Assembly (NCBI RefSeq): GCF_005876855.1
Contig: NZ_QLAE01000001.1
Coordinates: 62,001 to 126,000, forward strand
DNA from: Stutzerimonas nosocomialis
GTDB taxonomy: Bacteria; Pseudomonadota; Gammaproteobacteria; Pseudomonadales; Pseudomonadaceae
DNA length: 64,000 nt
Direction of reading: 5' to 3'
Every line of letters begins with the position of its first letter. Position 1 is the first letter of the stretch. The position numbers and the translations under genes are program-made. The notes beneath the pieces were generated by a model. It saw only the letters and a list, made by a program, of their open reading frames with translations. It was not told the DNA's origin and did no database searches. Shown here one piece after another: positions 24,641-34,500 of this stretch.

Positions 24641-27244
24641 TTAAGCGAACTCACAGACCACCGTCCCTTGGCCATCCAGCGTGGCGTGGACCCGCTGCAG
24701 GGTTTCGCCCCCGGCCATGGCGTCGAGCAGGCGATCGACCACCAGCGGTTGCAGGTGCTGGTCGATCAGATGGTCGATCAGCCGTGCACCGCTGTCGCTG
24801 TGGGTGCAACGTTCGGCCAGGCTTTCCACCAGCGCCTCGCAGTGGCTGAACTGCAACTGGCGACGGGCCAGGCGCTCGCCGAAGCGCGACAACTTGAGCG
24901 CCACCAGCTCGTTGAGCACCTCGCCCTGCACCGGGTAGTAGGGCACCACGCGCATGCGGGCGAGCAGTGCCGGCTTGAAGTGCTGGCTCAGCGCCGGGCG
25001 GATGGCCAGTTCCAGGTCTTCGGTGGCTGGACGCTGCCCGCCCTGGCAGAGGCTGGCGATGCGGTCGCTGGCGAGGTTGCTGGTCATCAGGATCAGGGTG
25101 TTACGGAAGTTGATCTCGCGCCCCTCGCCGTCGTTCGCCACGCCCTTGTCGAAGATCTGGTAGAAGACGTTCATCACGTCCGGGTCGGCTTTCTCGACCT
25201 CGTCGAGGAGCACCACCGAATAGGGCTTCTGGCGCACCGCTTCGGTGAGCATGCCGCCTTCGCCATAGCCCACATAACCCGGTGGCGCGCCGATCAGGCG
25301 GGACACGCTGTGCTTTTCCTGGAACTCGGACATGTTGATGGTGGTGAGGAAGCGCTCGCCGCCATACAGCAGGTCGGCCAGGGCCAGGGCGGTTTCGGTC
25401 TTGCCGACGCCGCTGGGGCCGACCAGCAGGAAGACGCCGACCGGGGCATCGGGTTTGTTGAGCCCGGCGGCGGTGGCGCGCATCGAGCGGTCCAGCGCCT
25501 CGATGGCCTGTTCCTGGCCACGTACACGCTGGCGCAGGTCCGCGGAGAAGCTGAGCACCTTGCTGTTGTGCTCGCGCGCGAGCTGGGAAAGCGGCACACC
25601 GGTCCAGTGGCTGATCACCTCGGCCACCAGGCGCGGACAGACTTCGAAGCTCACCAGGCGCTCGGTGGCCTGGGCGCTGGCGAGTTCGACCTGAAGGTCG
25701 CGCAGCTCGGCTTCGAGCTGCTCCAGGTCCGGGTAGCGTTCCTCTTCGGGGGCTTCGGTATCGCCTGCCAGGCGAGCGGCGGCGCACTGCTTGCGCAGCT
25801 CCAGCAGGCGTTCGGCCAGGGTGCGTTGCGCGGACCAGCGGGTTTCCAGCTGCTCGAGTTCGGCGCGTGCCGCCGCCAGGCGGGTCTCCAGGCCATCCAG
25901 TGTTTCGATTTCGATGCGCAGGCCGGCTTCCAGGTCTCGACGCAAGGCCAGGCGCTGGCGCTCGCCTTCTGCGATCTCGCCGCGCAGCCGCTCCAGTGCC
26001 TCGGGCGCCGCTGCCAGGCTGATGCGCACCCGGGCGCAGGCGGTGTCGAGCACGTCCACCGCCTTGTCCGGCAGCTGGCGCCCGGCGAGGTAGCGGGCCG
26101 AGAGTTCGGCGGCGGCGACCACGGCGTCGTCGCGCAGGTAGATGCCGTGGCTCTTTTCGTAGACCGGTGCGAGGCCGCGCAGGATGGTCACCGCTTCGTC
26201 GACGGTGGGCTCGTGCAACTGCACGGGCTGGAAGCGTCGGGCGAGGGCCGGGTCCTTCTCGAAGTACTTCTTGTATTCGCTCCAGGTGGTGGCGGCGATG
26301 GTGCGCAATTCGCCCCGCGCCAGTGCCGGCTTGAGCAGGTTGGCCGCATCGCCGCTACCGGCCTGGCCACCGGCGCCGATCAGGGTATGGGCCTCGTCGA
26401 TGAACAGGATGATCGGCTTGGGCGACGCCTTGACCTCGTCGATCACGCCCTGCAGGCGGCGCTCGAACTCACCCTTGACGCTGGCGCCGGCCTGCAGCAG
26501 GCCGAGATCCAGGCAGAGCAGTTCGACGCCCTTGAGCGCGTCCGGCACCTCGCCCTGGGCGATGCGCAAGGCGAGGCCTTCGACGATGGCGGTCTTGCCG
26601 ACCCCGGCTTCGCCGACCACGATGGGGTTGCTCTTGCGACGGCGGGCGAGGATATCGATCATCTGCCGGATCGCCGCGTCGCGGCACAGCACGGGGTCGA
26701 GCTTGCCGTCGCGTGCCTGCTGGGTGAAGTTGTGGGTGAAGCGCGCGAGATTCGACTCGCCGGCAGGCGCCGCCTTGCCCGGCGCGGACTGCGGCTGTTG
26801 CGCCAGGGCGAACTCGCGCAGGCGTTCGGCGTTCAGGCGCGCCAGCAGCGGCTGGTAATGGCTGCCGGCGTAGCGCATGGGGTTGCGCAGCAGGGCGAGG
26901 ATCAGTGCAGCCTGATCGATCTGGCTCTGACCGAGTTCGAGGTTGCCGACCAGCAGGGCGTCCTGCAGCCACTGGACCAGCTCCGCCGAAAACACCGGGT
27001 TGCGCGACTCGCTGTGCTCGCCGCGTGGCTGCAGCGCCTGGGCGAGCGTGCCGGGTTGGACGTCGGCGTCCTGCAGGGCCCGCGTCAGCAGGCCTTCCGG
27101 GCGCTCCAGCAGGCCCAGCAGCAGGTCTTCGACCAGGATCTTGCTGCCGCCTCGTACTACGCAGCGCTCGGCGGCGGCTTCCAGGTCGCGCTTGGTCTCG
27201 GCATCGAGCGCCTGGACCAGCTGTTGGAGGTCTACGTTGATCAT
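24641..27244 (-). CDS. clpV: T6SS sheath-disassembly ATPase ClpV (TssH)
   Basis: An 867-residue ClpB-type AAA+ ATPase that recycles the contracted TssB/TssC sheath. An N-terminal Clp-N domain (about 1-150) comes first. The first ATPase domain has Walker A GEAGVGKT (about 211-218) and Walker B IILFIDEAH (about 278-286). A coiled-coil middle region (about 415-530) follows, then a second ATPase domain with Walker A GPSGVGKT (about 609-616). The ATG at 27244 (MINVDLQQLV) lies 10 bp after the tssG stop and fits the family N-terminus. The longer upstream reading runs into tssG and was rejected. Confidence 0.97.
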   Translation of the reverse strand: MINVDLQQLVQALDAETKRDLEAAAERCVVRGGSKILVEDLLLGLLERPEGLLTRALQDADVQPGTLAQALQPRGEHSESRNPVFSAELVQWLQDALLVGNLELGQSQIDQAALILALLRNPMRYAGSHYQPLLARLNAERLREFALAQQPQSAPGKAAPAGESNLARFTHNFTQQARDGKLDPVLCRDAAIRQMIDILARRRKSNPIVVGEAGVGKTAIVEGLALRIAQGEVPDALKGVELLCLDLGLLQAGASVKGEFERRLQGVIDEVKASPKPIILFIDEAHTLIGAGGQAGSGDAANLLKPALARGELRTIAATTWSEYKKYFEKDPALARRFQPVQLHEPTVDEAVTILRGLAPVYEKSHGIYLRDDAVVAAAELSARYLAGRQLPDKAVDVLDTACARVRISLAAAPEALERLRGEIAEGERQRLALRRDLEAGLRIEIETLDGLETRLAAARAELEQLETRWSAQRTLAERLLELRKQCAAARLAGDTEAPEEERYPDLEQLEAELRDLQVELASAQATERLVSFEVCPRLVAEVISHWTGVPLSQLAREHNSKVLSFSADLRQRVRGQEQAIEALDRSMRATAAGLNKPDAPVGVFLLVGPSGVGKTETALALADLLYGGERFLTTINMSEFQEKHSVSRLIGAPPGYVGYGEGGMLTEAVRQKPYSVVLLDEVEKADPDVMNVFYQIFDKGVANDGEGREINFRNTLILMTSNLASDRIASLCQGGQRPATEDLELAIRPALSQHFKPALLARMRVVPYYPVQGEVLNELVALKLSRFGERLARRQLQFSHCEALVESLAERCTHSDSGARLIDHLIDQHLQPLVVDRLLDAMAGGETLQRVHATLDGQGTVVCEFA

Positions 27245-27254
27245 TTCATCTTCC

Positions 27255-28292
27255 TTAATGAGTCTGGCTGCCCAGAGTGACCCTGGCGTCGGCGCGTTCG
27301 CTGCCGAGCCAGCTGGTCCAGCCGAGGCGGCAGGGGTTTTCGGCGCCGATGCGCAGGTCACGGATGTCATCGCGACGCAGCTCTAGGCGTATGTCGTAGT
27401 CGAGCGGGTCGCGCAGGGTGAAGCGGACCAGGGCGCACAACGGCTGGTAACCGCTGCCCACCGGCAGAAATTCGTGGAAACGCTCCCAGCTCAGCTGGCG
27501 GATGTGGATGCGGAATTTGCCGCCGCGGTCGCGTACGCGCTCGCCCAGCACCAGGCTCTCGCCGAGCTGGCTGTTGGCGCGGCCGAGGCGGTTCTGCTGC
27601 TCGGCGAGGATCTCGACCTGACGCTCCAGGCACTGTTCGATGCGCAGGTCGGCGTGCTTGAAGTAGTAGCGCAGCACCGACTCGATCAGCGCCGCCGAAT
27701 GCGCCCGCAGGCTGAGCAGGCCGAGGTAGGGCAGCAGCCGCTTCCAGTTGAGTTCCGAGGCCGCGCGGATCTGCTCGCCACCGAGCCCGATCAGGGCGAA
27801 CAGTTGCTCGGACAGCGGGTCGCGCGCGCCGCTGGAGAAGCGCGCGCGGTAGCGGTATTTCTGCCAGATCGGCAGCATCAGGCGCTGCAGCCGGTTGTTG
27901 AACAGGTCGAGGAATTCGCGCGTCGGGTTGCCATCCGCGCTGTCGCCCAGCGCCTGCTCGCCGTAGAACGCCGGCAGGGGCGAGCCGGCGCCGAACAGGC
28001 TCACCAGGTTGATGCGCAGGCGCGCGCGCAGCTGGCCGTGCTCCTCGAAGAACTCCGCGCGATCGATGTCGCTGCCGGGAAATCCCAGGCTCGGGTTGGC
28101 CTGGAACTCCAGGTGCTCGTACAGCGACTCCTCGTCCAGATCGGGGTGTGCGGCCTTCAGTCGGTCCATCACCAGCAGCACGCCCTGGAACAGGCTGTAC
28201 TCGCGGATGCCCCGGCTGATCCGGTTGAGACCGGGCTCAAAGCCAGCTGCGCTTCGGCCAGGCGGCGTTGAAGCCGAACTCAGAATGCTCAT
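27255..28292 (-). CDS. tssG: T6SS baseplate protein TssG
   Basis: A 345-residue TssG (ImpH/VasB) baseplate wedge protein. The region FFEEHGQLRARLRINLVSLFGAGSPLPAFY is diagnostic for the family (the F-G-x-x-SPLP-x-Y motif). With TssE, TssF and TssK it forms the baseplate that surrounds VgrG. It begins 91 bp after tssF; many clusters overlap these two genes, so the gap is slightly larger than usual. It is followed 10 bp later by clpV. Confidence 0.95.
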   Translation of the reverse strand: MSILSSASTPPGRSAAGFEPGLNRISRGIREYSLFQGVLLVMDRLKAAHPDLDEESLYEHLEFQANPSLGFPGSDIDRAEFFEEHGQLRARLRINLVSLFGAGSPLPAFYGEQALGDSADGNPTREFLDLFNNRLQRLMLPIWQKYRYRARFSSGARDPLSEQLFALIGLGGEQIRAASELNWKRLLPYLGLLSLRAHSAALIESVLRYYFKHADLRIEQCLERQVEILAEQQNRLGRANSQLGESLVLGERVRDRGGKFRIHIRQLSWERFHEFLPVGSGYQPLCALVRFTLRDPLDYDIRLELRRDDIRDLRIGAENPCRLGWTSWLGSERADARVTLGSQTH

Positions 28293-28383
28293 TTACACCT
28301 CGTAAAGTCGGGTGCGACTCCAAGCGCTTCTTCGTTCGTCTTCGCCTTGCCTGGCTCTAGCTCGCATGCCTTTGCACCCGGTC

Positions 28384-30174
28384 TTAGAGCAGGGGCTGTT
28401 GCCCCATACGCGGCGTCCATTGGTACACCTCTCCCTGTGTGCTCCTGACGCGCAGCTCGTGGTACGAGTTGAGGCTGGCGTACAGCGCAAAGAATTCATT
28501 GAGTATCGAGGCGAAGAGGAACAGGTCCCCCTCGCCCAGGTAGCCGTCGGGGTCCATCACCAGTTCGGTGCGCACGCCACGCACCGGCAGGCCGCGGTGC
28601 AGGCGGTCGACGTGCTGGTGGCCGATCTCCTTGAGCCCGCCGAGCAGGCGCTTGCTGACCTTTTCCGCGTGCTGGTCGTAGTAGCGCGGCAGGTCGTAGG
28701 TCTCGAGGATCACCTTGAGCGCCTCGACGTTCGCCAGCGACAGGTAGTTGAGCGACATGTTGCTGATCAGCTTCCAGAGGAAGTCGCGGTGCAGCGGCGG
28801 CGCGTAGCTCGGCGTCACGGCGCTGATGTTGCGGAAGGTCAGGAACTCCGGCGTGTCTTCGCTGGGCAGGCAGATGTCGCCCAGGCGCAGCTGGCGTGGC
28901 AGGTTCTGGTTGGTGCAGGTCAGCTCGATGGACAGCGTCTCGTGTTGATCGAGGTTGCGCAGGCCGAAGCTGAGGTAGGTTTCCAGGCCATCGCCGAGCA
29001 TCGAGGGTTGCTGGCGCACGCTGTAGTGCGGACGCGCCACCGGGACGTCGAAGCTGGGGTCGTGCTCGAAGGATTCGAACGGCACGTATTCCTCGTAACC
29101 CATGCCGCCGGGCTTCCAGCCGGTGACGCGGTCGACCGAGAAGACGCCGCACTGGCTGCTGTCGAGTTCCGAAGGCAGCAGCAGGTACTGATCCTGCTTG
29201 CCGTCCAGGCGAATCGGGATGGCGTCGTGCTCGAACAGGTTGACCACTGGCGTGCAATACAGGCGCACGTTGTCCAGGGTGGGGCGGATGCGCTGCACCC
29301 CGGCCTTGTGGATGTCGAAGCGCAGCTCGAAGCCGCGGGCCTGCTCCAGCACTTCCTGCGGCAGGCGCTTGATGGCATCGAGGCCGAGCATGTCGACGAA
29401 CAGGAATTTCTCCTGGAAGGCGAAGTATTCCTGCAGGTAGCGATAGCCCCGGAAGGTGTTGAGCGGGTAGGGGATCAGCGCCTGGTCCTCGGCAAAACCC
29501 ACCGGCTCCAGCTTCGACGGATCGAGCTGCAGCGCGGGCAGGGCGACGCCGAACCCGTCGGTGAAGGGTTTGCCATCGGCATCCAGGGCGACCAGCTGCA
29601 CGCCATCGAGGTGACGCAACAGGCTCAGGTAGAGCATCTGGCTGATGTAGCGCTCGCCGGCCAGGTGCAGACGCAACTGCGTGAGGTTCAGTTCGCCGAG
29701 GTGGCCGTCGGCGGTCATCTGCAGGCGCAGGCTGAGCAGCGCGCCGCCGCCCTTGACCGAATAATCCAGCCCTTCGAGGGCCAGTGGCAGGACCTCGGTG
29801 GCATAGGCGGTGCGAAAACGGCAGGTCACGCCCTGGATGGGCCTGGACTCCACCGGCGTGTTGCGCGGCACCATCAGCGCCGGACCGGGTCGCTTGACCG
29901 GGTCGAACTGCAACATGCTGAACGCCGGCAGCGGGCGCATGTAGTTCGGCCACAGCAGGTGCATCAGTGAATGGGTCAGCTCCGGCAGCTCGTCGTCGAG
30001 CTTCTGGCGCAGCCGCCCGGTGAGGAAGGCGAAGCCCTCCAGTAGACGCTCGACATCCGGGTCGCGCCCCGCCTGACCGAGAAACGGCGCCAGCGCCGGA
30101 CTGCGCTCGGCGAAGCGCTTGCCGAGCTGGCGCAGGGCGGTGAGTTCGCTCTGGTAGTAGTGGTTGAAGGACAT
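28384..30174 (-). CDS. tssF: T6SS baseplate protein TssF
   Basis: A 596-residue TssF (ImpG/VasA) protein. The N-terminus MSFNHYYQSELTALRQLGKR and the following FAERSPALAPFLGQAGRDPD with VERLLEGFAFLTGRLRQKLD are the hallmark opening of the family. The length is typical. It is the main baseplate wedge protein with TssG. It starts 28 bp after the PAAR gene and precedes tssG. Confidence 0.96.
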   Translation of the reverse strand: MSFNHYYQSELTALRQLGKRFAERSPALAPFLGQAGRDPDVERLLEGFAFLTGRLRQKLDDELPELTHSLMHLLWPNYMRPLPAFSMLQFDPVKRPGPALMVPRNTPVESRPIQGVTCRFRTAYATEVLPLALEGLDYSVKGGGALLSLRLQMTADGHLGELNLTQLRLHLAGERYISQMLYLSLLRHLDGVQLVALDADGKPFTDGFGVALPALQLDPSKLEPVGFAEDQALIPYPLNTFRGYRYLQEYFAFQEKFLFVDMLGLDAIKRLPQEVLEQARGFELRFDIHKAGVQRIRPTLDNVRLYCTPVVNLFEHDAIPIRLDGKQDQYLLLPSELDSSQCGVFSVDRVTGWKPGGMGYEEYVPFESFEHDPSFDVPVARPHYSVRQQPSMLGDGLETYLSFGLRNLDQHETLSIELTCTNQNLPRQLRLGDICLPSEDTPEFLTFRNISAVTPSYAPPLHRDFLWKLISNMSLNYLSLANVEALKVILETYDLPRYYDQHAEKVSKRLLGGLKEIGHQHVDRLHRGLPVRGVRTELVMDPDGYLGEGDLFLFASILNEFFALYASLNSYHELRVRSTQGEVYQWTPRMGQQPLL

Positions 30175-30202
30175 CAGCGGGCCTTCCCGGGAACGTGCAT
30201 GG

Positions 30203-30478
30203 TCAACCGCCGATCAGGATGGTGCCGGACCCGGCGACCACGGGATTGCCGTGATCGCCCGTCGTACCCACCGTGGTGGCCGGTTTGCCGTTGATCAGCA
30301 CCGTGGGGATGACCGCGCTGGCCAGCGCGCTGCCACAGGAGGTCGGGTCGCCCATGCGCGCGGCCGGCAGCCCGTCGAACAGTACGTCGGGAGAGCCCGC
30401 CGCGATGGGGTTGGTGCCATGGCCCTTCTTCGGGCAGTCGGTGGGGTCGCCCAGGCGGGCTGCGGGTTTACCGGACAT
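30203..30478 (-). CDS. PAAR-domain spike tip protein
   Basis: A 91-residue single-domain PAAR protein. It has the repeated PAAR/GDPT features (PAARLGDPTDC, PAARMGDPTSC) and the glycine-rich tail GDHGNPVVAGSGTILIGG. It caps the VgrG trimer with a zinc-stabilised cone that pierces the target membrane. It is embedded between tssE and tssF, 10 bp after tssE, with no toxin extension, so it is likely the generic tip for both VgrGs in the cluster. Confidence 0.93.
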   Translation of the reverse strand: MSGKPAARLGDPTDCPKKGHGTNPIAAGSPDVLFDGLPAARMGDPTSCGSALASAVIPTVLINGKPATTVGTTGDHGNPVVAGSGTILIGG

Positions 30479-30488
30479 CGGGCTCTCC

Positions 30489-30893
30489 TTAGTGGACCTT
30501 CACTTGTCCGCTGCCATCCAGGCTCGCGGAAAAACTCACGTGACGCTTGAAACCGTCGACTTCCAGCAGGCCTTCGATGGCGAACGACAGGCTCAGCGGG
30601 TCGTGGTCACGGGGCAGGGATATCACCCGGACCTGGCTCAGGCGTGGCTCGTACGCTTCGATGAAGCGTTCGATGGCGATACGCGCCTGTTGCAGCGAGT
30701 CGTGCAGCGACAGGCGCATATCGTTCAAATCGGGCAACCCGTAGTCGGGCAGCGTTTGCACGCTGCCCGCCCGGGTGCTGAGCATCTTGGCCAGATGGGC
30801 AGCCACCGAAGCCATTGCCGCGACTTCGCGGCTCCAGCCGGCACGCTTGTCGGCGTCGCCGCCGAGGCGTTCGAAGAGGCTGCCGTAGCTCAC
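30489..30893 (-). CDS. tssE: T6SS baseplate protein TssE (gp25-like)
   Basis: A 134-residue gp25/lysozyme-like baseplate subunit. It shows the opening SLFERLGG, the conserved region VQTLPDYGLPDLND and the EPRL motif (IEAYEPRLSQVRV) required for sheath assembly in the family. It uses a GTG start 6 bp after the tssC stop. Unlike some clusters it is a separate short protein. Confidence 0.94.
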   Translation of the reverse strand: MSYGSLFERLGGDADKRAGWSREVAAMASVAAHLAKMLSTRAGSVQTLPDYGLPDLNDMRLSLHDSLQQARIAIERFIEAYEPRLSQVRVISLPRDHDPLSLSFAIEGLLEVDGFKRHVSFSASLDGSGQVKVH

Positions 30894-30899
30894 GGGCCG

Positions 30900-32378
30900 T
30901 TACTCCTTGTCCAGCTTGCCAACCAGCGACAGGGTGAAATCGGCACCCATGTACTTGAAGTGCGGGCGCACGTTCAGGCTGACGCGGTACCAGCCCGGTT
31001 CGCCCTCGACATCGCTGACGATCACCTGGGCGGCGCGCAGCGGGCGACGGCTGCGGACTTCGGAGCTCGGGTTCTCCTGGTCGGCGACGTACTGGCGGAT
31101 CCACTTGTTCAGTTCCAGTTCGAGGTCGGTGCGCTCTTTCCAGGCGCCGATCTGCTCGCGCTGCAGCACCTTCAGGTAGTGCGCCAGGCGGTTGACGATG
31201 AACAGGTAGGGCAACTGGGTGCCGAGCTTGTAGTTGAGCTCGGCGTTCTTGCCTTCTTCGCTGTTGCCGAAGAACTTCGGCTTCTGCGTGGAGTTGGCGG
31301 AGAAGAACGCGGCGTTGTCGCTGCCCTTGCGCATGGTCAGGGCGATGAAGCCTTCCTCGGCCAGTTCGTATTCACGACGGTCGGAGACCAGCACCTCGGT
31401 CGGGATCTTGGTTTCGATCTCGCCCATGCTTTCGAAGTGGTGCAGCGGCAGGTCTTCCACCGCGCCGCCGCTCTGCGGGCCGATGATGTTCGGGCACCAG
31501 CGGAACTTGGCGAAGCTGTCGGTCAGGCGGCTGGCGAAGGTATAGGCGGTGTTGCCCCACAGGTAGTGTTCGTGGCTGTTGGCCACGTTTTCCTTGTAGA
31601 CGAAGGATTTGACCGGGTTGTCTTCCGGATCGTAGGGGTTGCGCAGCAGGAAGCGCGGCACGGTCAGGCCGACGTAACGGGCGTCTTCCTGCTCGCGGAA
31701 GCTCTGCCACTTGGCGAACTGCGGGCCTTCGAAGTGATCCTTCAGGTCCTTGAGGTCCGGCAGGCCGGTGAAGCTTTCCAGGCCGAAGAATTTCGGACCG
31801 GCGGCGGCGATGAAGGGGGCGTGGGACATGCTGGCGACACTGGAGACGTACTGCAGGGTCTTGATGTCCGGTGCGCTCGGATCGAAGAAGTAGTTGGCGA
31901 TCAGCGCGCCGACCGGCTGGCCGCCGAACTGGCCGTACTCGGCGGTGTAGATGTGCTTGTACAGGCCGGACTGGACCACTTCCGGGCTGTCTTCGAAATC
32001 GTCCAGCAGGTCCTGCTTGGACGCGTTGAGGATTTCGAGCTTGATGTTCTCGCGGAAATTGGTGCGATCGACCAGCAGCTTGAGGCCGCGCCAGGACGAT
32101 TCCAGTGCCTGGAACTGCTGGTGGTGGAGGATCTCGTCCATCTGGCGGCTGAGCTTGGCGTCGATTTCCGCGATCATGCGGTCGACCATGGCCTTCTTGA
32201 CCGGCTCGTGCTCGTTCTGTGGCTTGAGCAGCTCCTCGATGAAGGCGGAGACGCCGCGTTTGGCGATGTCGTAGGCCTCGTCGTCCGGAGTCAGCTTGGT
32301 TTCGGCGATGATGCGGTCGAGGATGCCGAGTTCGGCGAGGTTCTTGCCGCTTTCGACGGCTGCTGCGCTAGTGCTCAT
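30900..32378 (-). CDS. tssC: T6SS contractile sheath large subunit TssC
   Basis: A 492-residue TssC (VipB) protein that co-assembles with TssB into the contractile sheath. Family segments include LSRQMDEILHHQQFQALESS (exact family hallmark), WRGLKLLVDRTNF and AEYGQFGGQPVGALIANYFF. The start at 32378 (MSTSAAAVESGK) was chosen because the longer frame reads out-of-family sequence from the tssB/tssC junction. It lies 25 bp after tssB. Confidence 0.97.
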   Translation of the reverse strand: MSTSAAAVESGKNLAELGILDRIIAETKLTPDDEAYDIAKRGVSAFIEELLKPQNEHEPVKKAMVDRMIAEIDAKLSRQMDEILHHQQFQALESSWRGLKLLVDRTNFRENIKLEILNASKQDLLDDFEDSPEVVQSGLYKHIYTAEYGQFGGQPVGALIANYFFDPSAPDIKTLQYVSSVASMSHAPFIAAAGPKFFGLESFTGLPDLKDLKDHFEGPQFAKWQSFREQEDARYVGLTVPRFLLRNPYDPEDNPVKSFVYKENVANSHEHYLWGNTAYTFASRLTDSFAKFRWCPNIIGPQSGGAVEDLPLHHFESMGEIETKIPTEVLVSDRREYELAEEGFIALTMRKGSDNAAFFSANSTQKPKFFGNSEEGKNAELNYKLGTQLPYLFIVNRLAHYLKVLQREQIGAWKERTDLELELNKWIRQYVADQENPSSEVRSRRPLRAAQVIVSDVEGEPGWYRVSLNVRPHFKYMGADFTLSLVGKLDKE

Positions 32379-32403
32379 GGTGTTGGCGTTCCTTGTCGAG
32401 TGT

Positions 32404-32910
32404 TCAGGCGTCCAGTTGTTCTTTCGCGGCGAGGCCCAGCTCACCGAGTACGCGGTCGCGCGAGACGTCGTCGGCGAGCACGCTTTCGATCGCCTTGCGG
32501 AAGGCCGGGGCATTGCCCAGCGGGCCTTTCAGGGCGACCAGCGCGTCGCGCAGTTCCATCAGCTTCTTCAGCTCGGGGACCTGCTCGACGAGGTTGGCCG
32601 GGTTGAAGTCCTTCATCGAGTTGATGTTCAGCTGCACGGCCAGCTCTTCGTCGGTGGGCTCGTCCTGCAGGCGATTGGGTACCGAGAAGGTGAGGTTCAG
32701 TTCCTGTTTGGCCAGGACTTCGTCGAAGCTGTTCTTGTCGATGGCGATGGGCTTGCGGTCTTCGATCTTGCGATCGTCGGCGCGCTGGGTGAAATCGCCG
32801 AGCACCATCAGTTTGAGGGGCAGTTCCAGCTCCTCCTGGGCGCCTCCGGTGGCGGGCTTGAAGGTGACGTTGATGCGTTCCTTGGGGGCTACCGAGCCTT
32901 CTTTGGCCAT
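32404..32910 (-). CDS. tssB: T6SS contractile sheath small subunit TssB
   Basis: A 168-residue TssB (VipA) protein. The opening KEGSVAPKERINVTFKPATG and the following LPLKLMVLGDFTQR are the standard family signatures. It pairs with TssC to form the sheath. It starts 33 bp after tssA and lies upstream of tssC, the usual tssABC order. Confidence 0.97.
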   Translation of the reverse strand: MAKEGSVAPKERINVTFKPATGGAQEELELPLKLMVLGDFTQRADDRKIEDRKPIAIDKNSFDEVLAKQELNLTFSVPNRLQDEPTDEELAVQLNINSMKDFNPANLVEQVPELKKLMELRDALVALKGPLGNAPAFRKAIESVLADDVSRDRVLGELGLAAKEQLDA

Positions 32911-32943
32911 GGGTCTTCTCCTTTGCGTTTACGGCCCGGGGGC

Positions 32944-34500
32944 CTAATCGAGCACCACTTCGAGATCGAGGTGGCACAGCCTGCGGTAAATCTCATCCTT
33001 GCTTTCGCGCACGGCGTGGTTCTGCGGCAGCAGCTCGCAACAGCTATGCAACAGACGCAGCACCTCGAGGGCGAGATCGGGTTCCCAGTCGCCGAGACCG
33101 GTGGCCTGCAGCGTCTGATCGAGGGATTCGAGCTGGGTCTTGGCCAGGTCGTACTTCTTGGCCTGGAAGCACAGCCGGGCCAGGGTCAGCTGCCAGAAGA
33201 AACGCTCGCGCCCGCCGTGGGCGCGGTTCAGGCCCTGCTTGAGCTTCTGCACGGCGCTCTTGAGGCCGTCCTTGCGCAACTGCGGGAGCACGTCCTGCAG
33301 GGCCTCTTCCCAGGCTGGCGTGCCGCTCTGATGGGCGATCGGTTCGCTCGGGGCCTGGGCGGGCTGCACGTGCGGCATCACCCGGGCACTGATCCAGGCG
33401 CGGGTTTCGGCATCGGCGAAGGGCGTGCCGTCATGAAAGCGCAGCTCGTCGAGACCGGGCATGCGCTGCAGGAACAGCGCGAGCTGGATTTCCACTTCCC
33501 GCATGGCCTGCTCGGCGTCGAGCTCGTTCAGGCATTCCCAGGCCAGGCGCTGGCCGTCGAGCCAGAAGGGGGCGCGGGCGATGCTCGCCTCCAGGTCGGC
33601 CAGCAGGTCGGCGTAGAGCCCCTGGGCGAACCGCTCGCGGTAGCTGGCCAGCTTGTCGGCCGGTACGCCACGCAGGGCGGTGACCTGCTCGGCGTTGCGT
33701 TCGGGCAGGCTGTCGATGGGCAGCCACAGCAGGGTACGCGCCAGACGCAGCGGCTTGAGATCGGTGGCTTTCTGCTTCAGCCACCAGCTGCACAGCGGCC
33801 TCGCCTGGTCCTGCAGGCTGCGCAGACTCTTGTGCGCATCCTTCTCGTGTTCCACCGGTGTGCTGGCGGTGAAGACCTGGGCGGCGGCCTGCTTGACCTG
33901 GGCGATGGCCGCTCCGACGGTGCCGGGCTGCGGATGGGCGGCGCCGGCGCGCTTGACCATGTCGTCGAGGCGACGGCACAGGGGCAGCAGCAGGGGGGCG
34001 TCCTCGCCCAGGTGACCGGACAGGCAGCCCTCGAGGACGCGAAGGTCATCGGCCAGCTTGCGAAAAAGGGGAAGCTGCTCGCCGATCGGCACATGCTCGG
34101 CGAGGGCCTGCTCCAGGCGCGGTACCAGCCAGGAGATGGCTGCGGCGCGGGTGCGGGGTTTGAGCGGATGAAGCTCGGTCCAGTGATGGATGCACAGGTA
34201 CTGCAGCAGGCTCACGCCGGCCTGCAGGCCGGCAAAGGATTCGCGCTGGTAAAGGCTCCAGGTGAGCCAGGCGCAGGCACGCAGATCCTTCGACTGGGTG
34301 CTGAGCAGCGCTTCGCTGCCTTCGCGGATCTTCTGCCAGTCGATGCCGCCGGTCTCGTGGACGGCGCTGGCCTTGCCCAGCTCCGCCTCGAGCAGCTCGT
34401 ATCCGGGCGTGTAGCGGCTGTCTTCGCCTGCAAAACTGCTATCGGAAATCGGCGCCTTGGCCAATTTCAAATAATGAGAGGTCAGTGTTTCTGAATACAT
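32944..34500 (-). CDS. tssA: T6SS assembly protein TssA
   Basis: A 518-residue TssA-family protein, first gene of the T6SS run. The N-terminal ImpA_N domain is recognised by DSRYTPGYELLEAELGKASA and the region LRACAWLTWSLYQRESFAGL (about 20-110). The C-terminal part ends with the VasL/VasJ-like segment LEVLRLLHSCCELL. TssA helps dock the baseplate and polymerise the tail. The promoter region lies immediately upstream. Confidence 0.9.
   Translation of the reverse strand: MYSETLTSHYLKLAKAPISDSSFAGEDSRYTPGYELLEAELGKASAVHETGGIDWQKIREGSEALLSTQSKDLRACAWLTWSLYQRESFAGLQAGVSLLQYLCIHHWTELHPLKPRTRAAAISWLVPRLEQALAEHVPIGEQLPLFRKLADDLRVLEGCLSGHLGEDAPLLLPLCRRLDDMVKRAGAAHPQPGTVGAAIAQVKQAAAQVFTASTPVEHEKDAHKSLRSLQDQARPLCSWWLKQKATDLKPLRLARTLLWLPIDSLPERNAEQVTALRGVPADKLASYRERFAQGLYADLLADLEASIARAPFWLDGQRLAWECLNELDAEQAMREVEIQLALFLQRMPGLDELRFHDGTPFADAETRAWISARVMPHVQPAQAPSEPIAHQSGTPAWEEALQDVLPQLRKDGLKSAVQKLKQGLNRAHGGRERFFWQLTLARLCFQAKKYDLAKTQLESLDQTLQATGLGDWEPDLALEVLRLLHSCCELLPQNHAVRESKDEIYRRLCHLDLEVVLD

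Noticed and set aside
24629-27280. Plus-strand 883-codon frame opposite clpV
   Set aside because: Shadow of clpV; no ribosome-binding site, motif or promoter.
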